The notes beneath the pieces were generated by a model. It was given only the letters and a program-made list of their open reading frames with translations, was not told the origin of the DNA and ran no database searches. Both the position numbers and the translations under genes were made by a program. This document shows, one piece after another, positions 12,538 to 22,448 of a stretch of DNA of 64,000 nucleotides. The DNA lies in assembly GCF_016859285.1 (NCBI RefSeq), contig NC_053400.1, positions 34,434,501 through 34,498,500 on the forward strand, in the 5' to 3' direction. Position 1 is the stretch's first letter. Every line of letters begins with the position of its first letter. The DNA is from Xiphias gladius (Eukaryota > Chordata > Actinopteri > Istiophoriformes > Xiphiidae).

Positions 12538-15500
12538 ATGTTACCGAAGACTCGCCTGGGGAAGCGCTCTCCGCTCGGTGCGTTGGTGAACTCCAGCTGC
12601 CCGGCGGCAGGGGCGCACGCAAACCTGGAGACGGGGGAGGACGGCGCCACCGTGGCGACGGCGGCAGGGCAACAGCCCGTGAGCAGAGTCAAAGGTCACC
12701 CTGGACTGAAGGTGAGAGGAGGAAACATTCGGAGACTGAAAATCCCAGCGTCAAGTTTCAGTTCCTCCGAAGGAGCGATGAAGGAAACCCCCCCGGGAAA
12801 AGACAGTTTTCCCTGACTGACAGGTGTCTATCACACTGAGCCGAGGTGTTTCCTCTCTCTCTCTCTCAGGTGTATTTTCAGTGTGGAGGAGGGGGTGAAT
12901 CTCCAGGTGTGGGGGATCAGAGTGACGTTTCTGTCTGGTCTTCATCTCATCCCTCCTCCTCCTCCTCAGTGCCTCCGTCCAGCAGCAGATCTGTCTCGTC
13001 CTGCATCGACGTGCCCAGGAGGTCAGACATCTTCTCCGTCTGTGTTTTGACGCATCTCCTCGTACGTTCCAGGTGAATAGGTTCTAACTCCAGTCACCTC
13101 CTCTCCCTGTTTTCCTCTCGTCCCGCAGCCAGAGGAGTCCAGAGGAGGTGGATATGGACGAGCTGATGGCAGCCATGGTTCTCAGCAGTTTGTCCTGCAG
13201 CCCTCTGCTGCACGGCTCAGCAAACCCAGACCTCGCAGGTACAACAACAAACGATTCAAAGCGTTTCCGCGCCACAGAGGCAGCATCACCGGCAGTTTGG
13301 TGTAACAGTGTATAAACCATGACAACGTGAGCTTGAGTGCTGGAGTAGCTGCCCACTGAATCGTTGCACAGTGACACGGTGTATTTCTGTGTTTCAGCTC
13401 CTCCGATGGACTGTGGAGGCGGCGAGCTCTCGGACAGCGGCAGCAGCGGCTACTGGAGCGTCGGCCACACCCACGGAAGCCCGGCCCCCTCTCCGCCAAT
13501 CGCAGAGTCCGACGTCAGCCCGGCCACGCCCCCTGACGAGGGGCTGGACATGGAGATGGAGCGGGTGCTGTTCGAAGAGCCGGCGCCGCGGAAACGCAGG
13601 GTGAGCAGGTTTGTCGGTCGTCATAGGGCAAATAAAACTCTCGCACAGGTGAGTGCTGACGGTGTGTTTCCCCCCTGCAGAACTCAGTGAAGGTGGCCTA
13701 CAGGTGTCTGTGGCCCACCTGCGGGAAGGGGCTGACGTCATTGGTGGGAATCAAACGTCACATCAGGACCACACACCTGTGGTAAGACTCGGCTGAGGCA
13801 GACAGCGTCTTCCTCTGATGCCTCTGTTCTTCATCGTCTTCATCACCCGTCTAATAATCCAGAAGTATCTAGTGTGTTCCGGCGATGATCCGACCGAATG
13901 CCGTTGACCTTTGACCTCCCCCCTCACAGCCGCGGTGGTGAACACGAGCGTTGTTCTCGCAGCGAGGAGGATTTTTACTACACCGAGGTCGGCCAGAGGG
14001 ACCATCAGCAGCAGCGTCAGTCTCCTCCACATCCTCTCCCCACTGGCCCCGCCCCCTCCTCCCCCACCTCCTCTTCCCCCTCCTCCCCCTTCTCACCTCC
14101 CAGCCCTCCCCCTCCCTCCCCTCCTTCCCCCCCCTCCTCACCCTGTGCTGCTCTGAGTCGCTCCGCCCCCTCCTCCTCCGGCAGCTTCCGGCAGGTCCAA
14201 TCAGAGCACTCCTACCAGGTAGGGCGGCGCTAATCAACAGTGATTGACAGATATTGTAAGCTGCATAATAATGCTGAGCTATTCAACAGAAAAACACTCG
14301 GTCTCAGCAGCGCCCTGGAGTTTCTCGCCAGACGCACGGTGTTTTCTTGAGCTCACGCTAAACGCATTTCTCTCCTCATTGAACATTTGCAAGGATGATT
14401 CTTTCATAGTTCTGGATGTGAATCGTGCGCTTGAACCTGCAAAATCCAAACAAAATGGAGCCCGGCTCTTAAAAACCCGGCTCTGTAAACTCTGCGGGGT
14501 GACGTTAATAAATGTAAAACCCGTTTGCTTCTGTTTTAACCAGGAAACTGGCTTCATCTTTCTTGTGGATTATTTTGAGCTCTTATGTCTCATTTTGTGT
14601 CGGTTCTTATAGGCTCCGCCTCCCAACCATGTGGTCTCGATGGCAGCTTCCAACACGGCTTCCTGTCGTTGGACGGCCCCGCCCACCACCTGCCACAGCA
14701 GACAGGTAAACATTCACGTCGGTTCTCTCTGGTCCCTGAACCTTCACCCCGACCCTGACCACTTATCTGGGCCTGCTCCTCAGCGTTAGGATCTACCCTC
14801 GACCCCCTTACACACAGGAAGAGCATTTTCAGTCACTTCAGTATTTACTGTAGCGACGTTCAGACCAGGTCTTCTGAGTGACCCGAGTCCCTAGAATCAG
14901 TTCGCTCGGCGAATCGTCGAGGGCTCGATCGGAGCTCCGAATGCGAGCGGCGTATACTCCTCCTGATCCCCGGCTTCTGGGGCGGAGGGGTCACTTTTCT
15001 GTGGCCTGGCTAATCGATAACTCCATTGATCGTTCCGGCTCCAGGCTGAAGTCCTCTCCCACTTCCCTTTGCGCTCCCTCACGGAAGCGTTCCGTGGTCA
15101 GACCTTCTGGAAAGCTGAAATGTGTTCCTGGGGTTTTGTGTCCGTATTCTAAGATTACCGAGGATCTACTGCTCATTACACAGATGAGATGAGATGAGAC
15201 GATACAGACTCCGTTCAGCTTGTCAGCATTCAACGACTACAGCTCCCACGGGGCTTTGACAGCCCTTCTGCTGCTAAAACTCATTGGACATGTAGTTATT
15301 AAATGCTGAAGAACTCCTGTCTCGTAGTCTGTAGCATTTGCAAACTAGATGTTTAGCCGGTGTGTGTGTGTAAAGAGGAGAAAACAACCGGCTGTCGTGA
15401 TAAATAAAAGAAAAGGACAAAAGTCCAGAAAACACTGTGGACACGAGTGAAGTGAAGTGAAACTGTACTTTATTGTTCATGTCCTTGAGAGAAGAGACAT

Positions 15501-17047
15501 TATGGACTTTCCCTGGGAATATTAAGTTAGATTTAACATTTTATATTTATTACTGTACATCCCCTTACGGCCAAATACACCCGTAAACACACTAACACAC
15601 ACACACACTTGTCTAATCCTGTTCTGTTTCTCTCGGCCTGAATCCTGCACAGCAGTCTATTGTTTATTTCCTCCACCAGCCCAGAGGAGCCTGTTAAAAC
15701 TGGTTTCATACAGGAGGGGGGTGAGGAGTGTGTGTGTGTGTGTGTGTGTGTGTGCTCCTCCCTGATGGTTTTCATTCAGCAGGAAAATCCCCTTGGATGG
15801 TTTGCGGTCACATTTTCCATCAATCTGCCACAGTGCAGTGCTGCCACCTGCAGGCCGACAGGGGACACTGCGGCGTGTTTTCTCAGCAGAGAGGACAAAA
15901 CACAAAGGGACATGGAAACGACCGCATCTGTTCAGGCCTCAACAGCTCACAGAATGATGACAACTCTGAACCTTTTCCTTCCGAGCCAAAAGAAAACACC
16001 AGAGAGCGGCGGGGAACAACGAGGGAATGATGGACAACTCGAACAAAAGACCCGCAGTCCTGCGGAGCTGAATCCTGTTTCGCTCTGCAGCAGACTGACT
16101 CTTCTTTCTCCTCCTCAGAGTTTGTCGTTTCGGGTGCGTTCGGTCAGCGTAGGAGAGCAGTGGCTGCAGCACCAGAGCGCCCCCTGCAGGTCAGCATTTA
16201 CATGTACACACACAAACACACCACGTTCCTGTTTTCTCTCAAAAAATCAATTCATTCGTTAACACTTTATAATCCAGGCTGCGATTTACAGCGTAACTTG
16301 AATGAATCTGTATGAATCGGGTCGCAGTGAAACACTGACTGCTTCCGACTGGGACTTAGATGTAGGTTCAGTGGAAGAAAACAAGACTCCGGGGAACAAG
16401 AGGGGAACAGAGGAATAATTGATAGTTTCAGTACGAAAAGTGCAGCCTGTCTGGAATCAGCCCTTACATAACTCCCTGTCCACGTCATAGCAAAACCTTC
16501 GTAATTACCAGTTTCGTAGGTGGCGAAAACATCCAAGCTCTGATGGTGGAAGCGACCATGCAGCAAAGACTTTGTCTCACTGAACAGGTTTAGTACTCAG
16601 TGCCTACTCCGAGGTCTCCCGCTGTCCCGAGGCTTTAGCGTCGTCCCGCACCCGTAAGTCGCTTTTGGACAAATGAAGGGATGTAAATGCAAACCAAAGC
16701 AAACGCAGATCCCTTAACTCAGTCAGGTCTGTTATTCGGTGTAATCAAACCCAGATTTATGGAAATAGTGCGACATGTTTTATTCCTCTCAAAATGATCT
16801 GAGCACTTGAAGGCCAGAGACACGGGAATCTCCCCTACGTGTCGTTTTCATCCTACAGAATCCAAACAGGCAGGGAGTCGTTCTCAGTAATGTCAACAGC
16901 CATGTTAACTGTGTGTGTGTGTGTGTGTGTGTCAGGAGGGCTCGCGGTGAAGCCAAGAAGTGTCGCAAAGTTTACGGCATCGAGCACAGAGATCAGTGGT
17001 GCACGGCCTGCCGCTGGAAGAAAGCCTGCCAGCGCTTCCTCGACTGA
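12538..17047 (+). CDS. slc2a4rg: SLC2A4RG/ZNF395-family C2H2 transcription factor
   Basis: Nine coding exons with consistent phases give 434 aa: 12538-12711, 12870-13021, 13129-13238, 13398-13600, 13681-13781, 13930-14218, 14613-14705, 16119-16189 and 16936-17047. The family (GLUT4 enhancer factor/HDBP) comprises nuclear DNA-binding regulators. Seen in order: N-terminal [12 protein letters not shown] (residues 6-17); a Ser-rich linker ending [33 protein letters not shown]; basic PRKRR (209-213, NLS-like); one C2H2 finger with C222, C227, H240 and H245; [10 protein letters not shown] (258-267); a Pro/Ser-rich stretch; SLSF; and the family's Cys-rich C-terminus KKCRKVYG...QRFLD (405-434, Cys 407, 420, 423 and 429). 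ATG 12538 is chosen because it gives the family N-terminus; the exon itself begins at 12516. ZNF395 and ZNF704 keep an intact N-terminal VYVWYGG-type domain that is only vestigial here, as expected for SLC2A4RG. ZNF395/ZNF704 remain alternatives; family membership is near certain. Confidence 0.88.
13954..14190 (+). other. Pyrimidine-rich Pro/Ser-coding tract in exon 6
   Basis: Within exon 6 of the zinc-finger gene the coding strand is almost only C and T for well over 100 bases (about 14040-14145), encoding runs of Pro and Ser. Other members also have a Pro-rich disordered segment here. Length polymorphism is likely. Confidence 0.7.
14706..16118 (+). other. slc2a4rg: Intron 7 of the zinc-finger gene
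   Basis: 1.4-kb intron with no recognised exon. It holds a (TG)n tract at 15728-15754 and a TACTTTATTGTTCATGTCC-type repeat fragment near 15465. Confidence 0.6.
15728..15754 (+). repeat. (TG)n microsatellite
   Basis: About 13 units, intronic. Confidence 0.9.
16911..16932 (+). repeat. (GT)11 at the splice acceptor of the last coding exon
   Basis: The tract runs into the acceptor: GTTAACT, then (GT)11, then CAG at 16933-16935, with exon 9 starting at 16936. TTAAC just before it is a plausible branch point. There is no ordinary polypyrimidine tract. Confidence 0.9.
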
Positions 17048-19128
17048 GCCGAGAGGAGGAGGAGAGGGAGGAAGGGGAGGATGGACAGAGGAGGACTGTT
17101 ACCGAGGAGCTGAGCCTCACCTGGTGGATGTTTTATACTTTCTTATATCTGAAGCCAGAGGTCACTTCTTGTTCTCATTTTTGTACTCTTTCTACATTTG
17201 CTAGAAGCGTCTTTTATATTTTTGAACGTGTATTTTGCAGCTGTTGTCATCTCACAGAACCCGTGTCCTGTCAGTGCTTGCTGATGAAATGATTAGGGGC
17301 AGCTATGATGTGACCTTTGACCCGGTCACCTGTTGACCTTGTAGCAGCTGAGTCCGTTTTTGCACCTGGCCGACTCTCCTCAGGTTATCTTAACAAAACC
17401 AGCCTCTGCGTCAGGATTGACACCTGATATAAACTCTTCAGTCAGTGCTCGGGCCTGGTTCGTTCAGACTGGGGTGTGTTTGATGAACCGGAGGTGGTGG
17501 GTTAGCTTGCTTTGGGCTCAAAGGCCCCGTCGCGCCGACATTTAAAGCTCTGACAACTCCAGCCCCCCGTCCAGGTAACCAGCCCCTGTCAGTGAGCCCC
17601 GCTGTTCGCAGGCTCTCAGACTGATGGAAAAAGGCCAATCATTGCTGGGCGTCTTTATTGAAACCACAAGTTTGTTTTGCTGGTCCCCAGAATTCTGGGA
17701 CCTGTAGTATTAAACCACATTTGCTGTTAACACCAGAAACTACAGGAGGCGCCAAATCAGCCAGGACCGAAACCTTCCAGGTTGCCACTTTAACAAAATG
17801 GATGGAGTGAACTAGCAGCGTTTGGGGCCTCCGGAGGTCTGGGGTCCTGGGGCAGTTGGTGATCCGGCCTTGCCAGTCGAGTTCAAAAGAGCACAGTGAC
17901 TAACCAAATGTTTGTAGTTGAGCTATTGTTCCTCTCTGGCTATAACACAGGCCAGTAACCAACAGCAGGGAGTTAGTAGCCAGTATAATTCATGAAAAAG
18001 ACCATTATTCATATTCATTGGGGCAAAGTCCTTTCCAGCAATCTCGACAGTAAACAAAAACATTCTTTCTCATAGCCTCAATAATATGTAAATGTGACCC
18101 TCCGGGCTCCAGTAACAGGCAGCATTTGTTTTTACTGACCTCAGAGCTGACGCTAATGCTAGCCATCTGTTTCAGCACCGAAGAGTCGACTTCATAAACC
18201 CCGAGGCAGTGGAGGAAGGAAGTGTGGGTCGGCCCAGAGCTGCTGTCCAAAAAAACTGAACACATTTGTTTGATAAAAAACAAGGTCTTACGGAGTCCCA
18301 TTGGTGGATCGATCTGCAGTTTGTAGATTACCAACTGGCTCAGGATCAGCTGGCCCCCGACACACCAAACCAGCCCGGCCTCCGTTGGGATTTTGCGGCT
18401 GACCTTTGGAAGTAGCTTTTCGGGCGTTTTCGCACGTTGGCACCACTCGGCCCCTGTCTGAAGCTGGTTCCAGTTAATCAGTGATTTCAGTGGTTTCTTC
18501 ACTATTTTACACGCCAGTATCAGTTTGCTAGTCTGGGCTGGTTTGACTCAGACTGCGAAACGGCTGTATAATGTCTACCGTGGCTGCGCAGGAAAACTAA
18601 CCCTGCGGACGTCACGGTGACGTTCTCGGGGGGGTCTCAGCCCACAACTTGATCAACTTGTTCAGGCATCGGCGTCACTGAGGAGCAAATCAAACTAAGA
18701 CGGATCCCTCATTGTCTTAATCTCGCGGCCCTGGTCTTGTAGATACCCGGTGTCAAAATCTCCTCATCTCTTAGTCTTCGTTCTCACATTGTGCATATTC
18801 CTAAGTAAAGTTGTGTTTCCAAACTGATTGGAAGTACTTGACGCCAAGACGACCTCGAGCCAGTTAGTATTGTTACAGCACTGGACAAGCTGCCATGTTT
18901 AATACAACCAATACCCCAGTTCCACTGGGAGAGATGTAGATTCAGTGTTTTTAGGAGTTTGGCCCATACTGGGGACTAAAGTCAGGAAGTCTTCGTCTCT
19001 GTAGCTTCAATTGTGACCAATGTTTTATAAATCTGTGTCATCAAGAGTCCCCCAAATGTTCTTTAAGTGCAACACTCAATGCACTGATATTCTCTGGTTA
19101 TATTGAAGAGTGACTGTTTATTTTGTTG

Positions 19129-19134
19129 AATAAA
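19129..19134 (+). terminator. Poly(A) signal AATAAA (proximal candidate)
   Basis: AATAAA followed within 30 bases by GT/T-rich sequence (GTTTCTTGTTGGTGTTTG), the usual cleavage context, about 2.1 kb after the stop codon of the zinc-finger gene. Confidence 0.5.
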
Positions 19135-19856
19135 GTTTCTTGTTGGTGTTTGCAGCTGAAGGCGACGATGAAAAGGACGACGATCAGTCGTCCTTCGTCG
19201 GCACCGGGTTTTCGTGTCAGTGTTACTGTGTCGGGGCCCTTAAAACTGCTCCACAGACACCGAACTCTGCAATAATTCACACCAACTTTTATTTCAAAGC
19301 CATCAATCATTTCATAATATCAGGTGTCAAAATCTTCAAATCTCTCCTGTCTTGTTACCTCCTCGGCAACGCCACGAAATAAAAGATAATTATCATAAAC
19401 TTCACTGTAAATATCACCTTCACTCTGCTCCTCTTTTCATTTCCCTTCAGTCCTTTCTTCACGTGAGCTTCAGTTCAGTTTTTTATTTATTTTGGAAACA
19501 GAAGCCATTTCCACTCCTCTCTGATGAAACCACACGCAGTGTTAATCAACGTCCGTTTAATTACAAATAAAAGGACACAAAAACACAGTGTTTTACACTG
19601 AAGCATATATATTTTATTATATCGACATTTTCCTGGTGTGTATATAAATATATACTGGGCCCATATATCCAATAATGTCCTGAGATCCTGAAGCCTTTTA
19701 AACAGGTTTATTTGCAGTAAACTGAGACAAAAGTTTGTATTTATATTCTATAAGTCCTGTTTGTTTATGAGCAAGAAACGTAAATGTTTATCGTTGTAAT
19801 GGTTTCATTTTAAGATGAACTCTTTTATACATGATGTGAAATCCTGATGTTGTTAT

Positions 19857-19862
19857 AATAAA
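19857..19862 (+). terminator. Poly(A) signal AATAAA (distal candidate)
   Basis: AATAAA followed by TTTGGCTTTGGTCTGTC, a GU-rich downstream element. It lies in an AT-rich UTR-like stretch (19560-19860). Confidence 0.5.
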
Positions 19863-20039
19863 CTGGAGAAGCTAATAACTTTGGCTTTGGTCTGTCTTTA
19901 CCTCATGGCTCTAATATCATCTCAGTGTTATCTGAGGGTCAGTTGAGAATTAGTAGACGCTGTATAGGGACACACGATCCTACAATGCAACAGAAATAGT
20001 AGTTTATAACCAGTGGTCACTAACCAAGATTTATCTGCC

Positions 20040-20660
20040 ATCATGCACTGTAAAGACAGAAAACAAGACCAGTTCCAAACCTAGTACATAGCTGGACCTT
20101 TACCTGTTTACTTCTCTCCTACTCTCTGTGCTCACATATACAGTGTTTTAATGCAGCTGAATTCCCAATGAAGCTGTTCTCATCTACGTTTTACTGTATC
20201 TGTTGTCAGACGACGGAACGAGTATGAAACAGTGACGAAAACGTGGCCCATTGAGACGACATGTTAACCAGCAGTCACTTCCAAGACATTTCCAAGCTGC
20301 TGCTCTGCTGCTGAAATCCTGGTTTCATAACCACGACGTCGTCTGAGAGAATCACCAGACACATGAGTTAAAGACGACGGCTGATCTGTGATTTCAGGTG
20401 TATTTACCTGTAAAATGATCGGTCAGAGAGAACGTCTGAAGCTCATTCAGGTCTGTGTAAGCTGCCGTGGTGTCAGTTGAATGAGACGCTTAGAGACGTG
20501 TTGCCTGCGAAGGGAAAGCCTGTCCTCGCGCTCGCCGGGCAACGCTGGTGACTCTCTTCTACGCAAAGTAGCTAAGGTTTGTCCAGAAAGTCACTACATT
20601 TGTCGTCAGGTCCCTTTGTGAAAAGGGTCTGAAAAGTCGGTAAATCTAGCAACAAAGGTG
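20040..20660 (-). repeat. ~600-bp dispersed repeat, copy 1 (inverted)
   Basis: The reverse complement aligns along its whole length with 40476-41080. Shared blocks include GCTAGATTTACCGACTTTTC, TTTACAGGTAAATACACCTG, AACTCATGTGTCTGGTGATT, TCTCAGACGACGTCGT and CTTGGAAATGTCTTGGAAGT. Identity by eye is well above 80 percent. I see no terminal inverted repeat and no open frame. It sits between the 3' ends of the zinc-finger gene and gtf2a2. Confidence 0.85.
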
Positions 20661-20960
20661 CTAATTTGGTTCATCAACTAATCGAGTAATCACCCAATTG
20701 TAGGAGGTCTAGTGGAACTGATTTCGGACACAGCCATAGACTTAAGAAATCTACTTCCATGATACAGATTGGTTCAAAATCTCTGAACTCTGGGCTCCAA
20801 CTGGCAGTTTAGTTTCATTGTCAGATTATGTATCCATGATTTTATTGACTCGATAAAAGTTACTTAGTTCCCAGAGTCTCGAGTGATTCCTGATTATTCA
20901 GCCTTAACAGACCAATCAACAGTCCAAAACATAAAGATTAACAATCAAAAGCAGTAACTC
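20660..20960. repeat. Decayed fish interspersed repeat (CAACTAATCGA / CCAATCAACAGTCCAAAAC)
   Basis: Contains ATCAACTAATCGAGTAATC and ACCAATCAACAGTCCAAAAC, phrases typical of a fish repeat whose ends read AGGGCTGCAAC and GTTGCAGCTCT. Related copies lie at 37880-37985 and 57465-57782. Confidence 0.45.
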
Positions 20961-20996
20961 CTCAGTACAGAGCCTCCGTGTGTTTTAAATAAAGTT

Positions 20997-21002
20997 TTTA
21001 TT
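20997..21002 (-). terminator. Candidate poly(A) signal for gtf2a2
   Basis: AATAAA on the - strand about 940 bases past the gtf2a2 stop. If used, the 3' UTR would include the CA repeat at 21103-21168. Confidence 0.35.
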
Positions 21003-21101
21003 AAAGATGATCCAGCTCAATTATAACAGCAAACTGAACACAAACTCCTGTAAACTGATAGTAAAAACAAACTGCTGAAAGTACAGTGACTGGTCCACTC
21101 T

Positions 21102-21102
<1 letters not shown>

Positions 21103-21168
<66 letters not shown>
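21103..21168 (+). repeat. (AC)33 microsatellite
   Basis: About 33 perfect units, probably inside or just beyond the gtf2a2 3' UTR. Confidence 0.95.
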
Positions 21169-21170
<2 letters not shown>

Positions 21171-21938
21171 AGTTCTCAGCTGTGACTCTGCTGTAATAAA
21201 TTATATGTACAGTCCAGGTCCATCTATGGCTCCAACCGACACCGACACACATGAGAAGAGTTGTCACTCTGCAGCGTTGGAGCCGGAGTCTATAGAGAGA
21301 AAATCAAAAATAATGTTAATCAGAGGAAAAAAAACGGTCGAGAAGAAGAAAGAACAAACGGAAAAATGCTATTTGACGTTCACTGGGAACCATTCAACCA
21401 TTCACTCGCACAAACACACAGCTTATGATATTCTGTCTCTAGCTGGCAGAGTTTCTAGCACCTAATCTCACAGCGCCACACTCGGTTTCCCGGTTCCTGG
21501 TGGCAACACCTTTTTCTCATGCTGTTTAGTGGCGACTGGCAAACAGCTATTAGGGGAACGGCTGCCACCTTCTGGTGGTAGCAATGTATTACTTACTACC
21601 AGACGGACAAGACGGTAGTTGCATAAGCTATTTGATTTTTTTTATAATTTAATGACAATTTGAAAATTCGAAAGCCATGACCAATCCCTAGAATATGGTT
21701 TATGGAGAAAATGTGAATCAATTAAATACAATCAAAGGGCATGGTACTTCATTACAGCGATGCAATAATATTAATTAAATGATCTGTAACATCATCAAAT
21801 ACAATCAGAGTTACTATATATCCGCTTCCAGTGCGACAGGTGTATGACCACCTGACGGAGCCTGTCACATCACAGCACAAACATTGAAACTGACAGGTGT
21901 GTCAGTGTGAAATATGAAATGTGTTAATTTTATACTTA

Positions 21939-22373
21939 TCATTTATCAGTTTTGTTCTGGGTCGACTCGCTCTTTCCGTCGCAGGCGACAATCTTGACCT
22001 TGTCGACCTTGACCAGGTCGGTCACCTCTCTGAACTCCACATCGTTCAGAACAAACGTCCACACGTTGTCACAGAACCTGTAGGTGTTCAGAGAGCCCTG
22101 GAGGACGGGTACACGACAACAACTGAGACACTGCACACAGACAGAGGTTAACTCTACGCTGCAAACATTTCATCGACCCAGGGGTTGGCGGCAGGTCTAT
22201 TTCCTTCGGGGGAACACTCGGACCATATTTACTTTTATAATTATGCAACCTGGAAGCTGTGTTTGTAAACTAGGCGTTATAGAATGATTGTCCGTACAAA
22301 ATCCTAAACCAAATCCAGGATGTATTTATTCCAACCTACTGTTGTGGCTGAATGGTGTGTGTGTCTGTCTGTG

Positions 22374-22448
<75 letters not shown>

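Larger units (their letters stand above)
17048..19862 (+). other. slc2a4rg: Candidate 3' UTR of the zinc-finger gene
   Basis: From the stop codon to the second poly(A) signal there is about 2.8 kb with no exon recognised. A - strand frame of 165 codons (18005-18502) lies within it but opens at GTG and resembles no family that I know. Confidence 0.5.
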
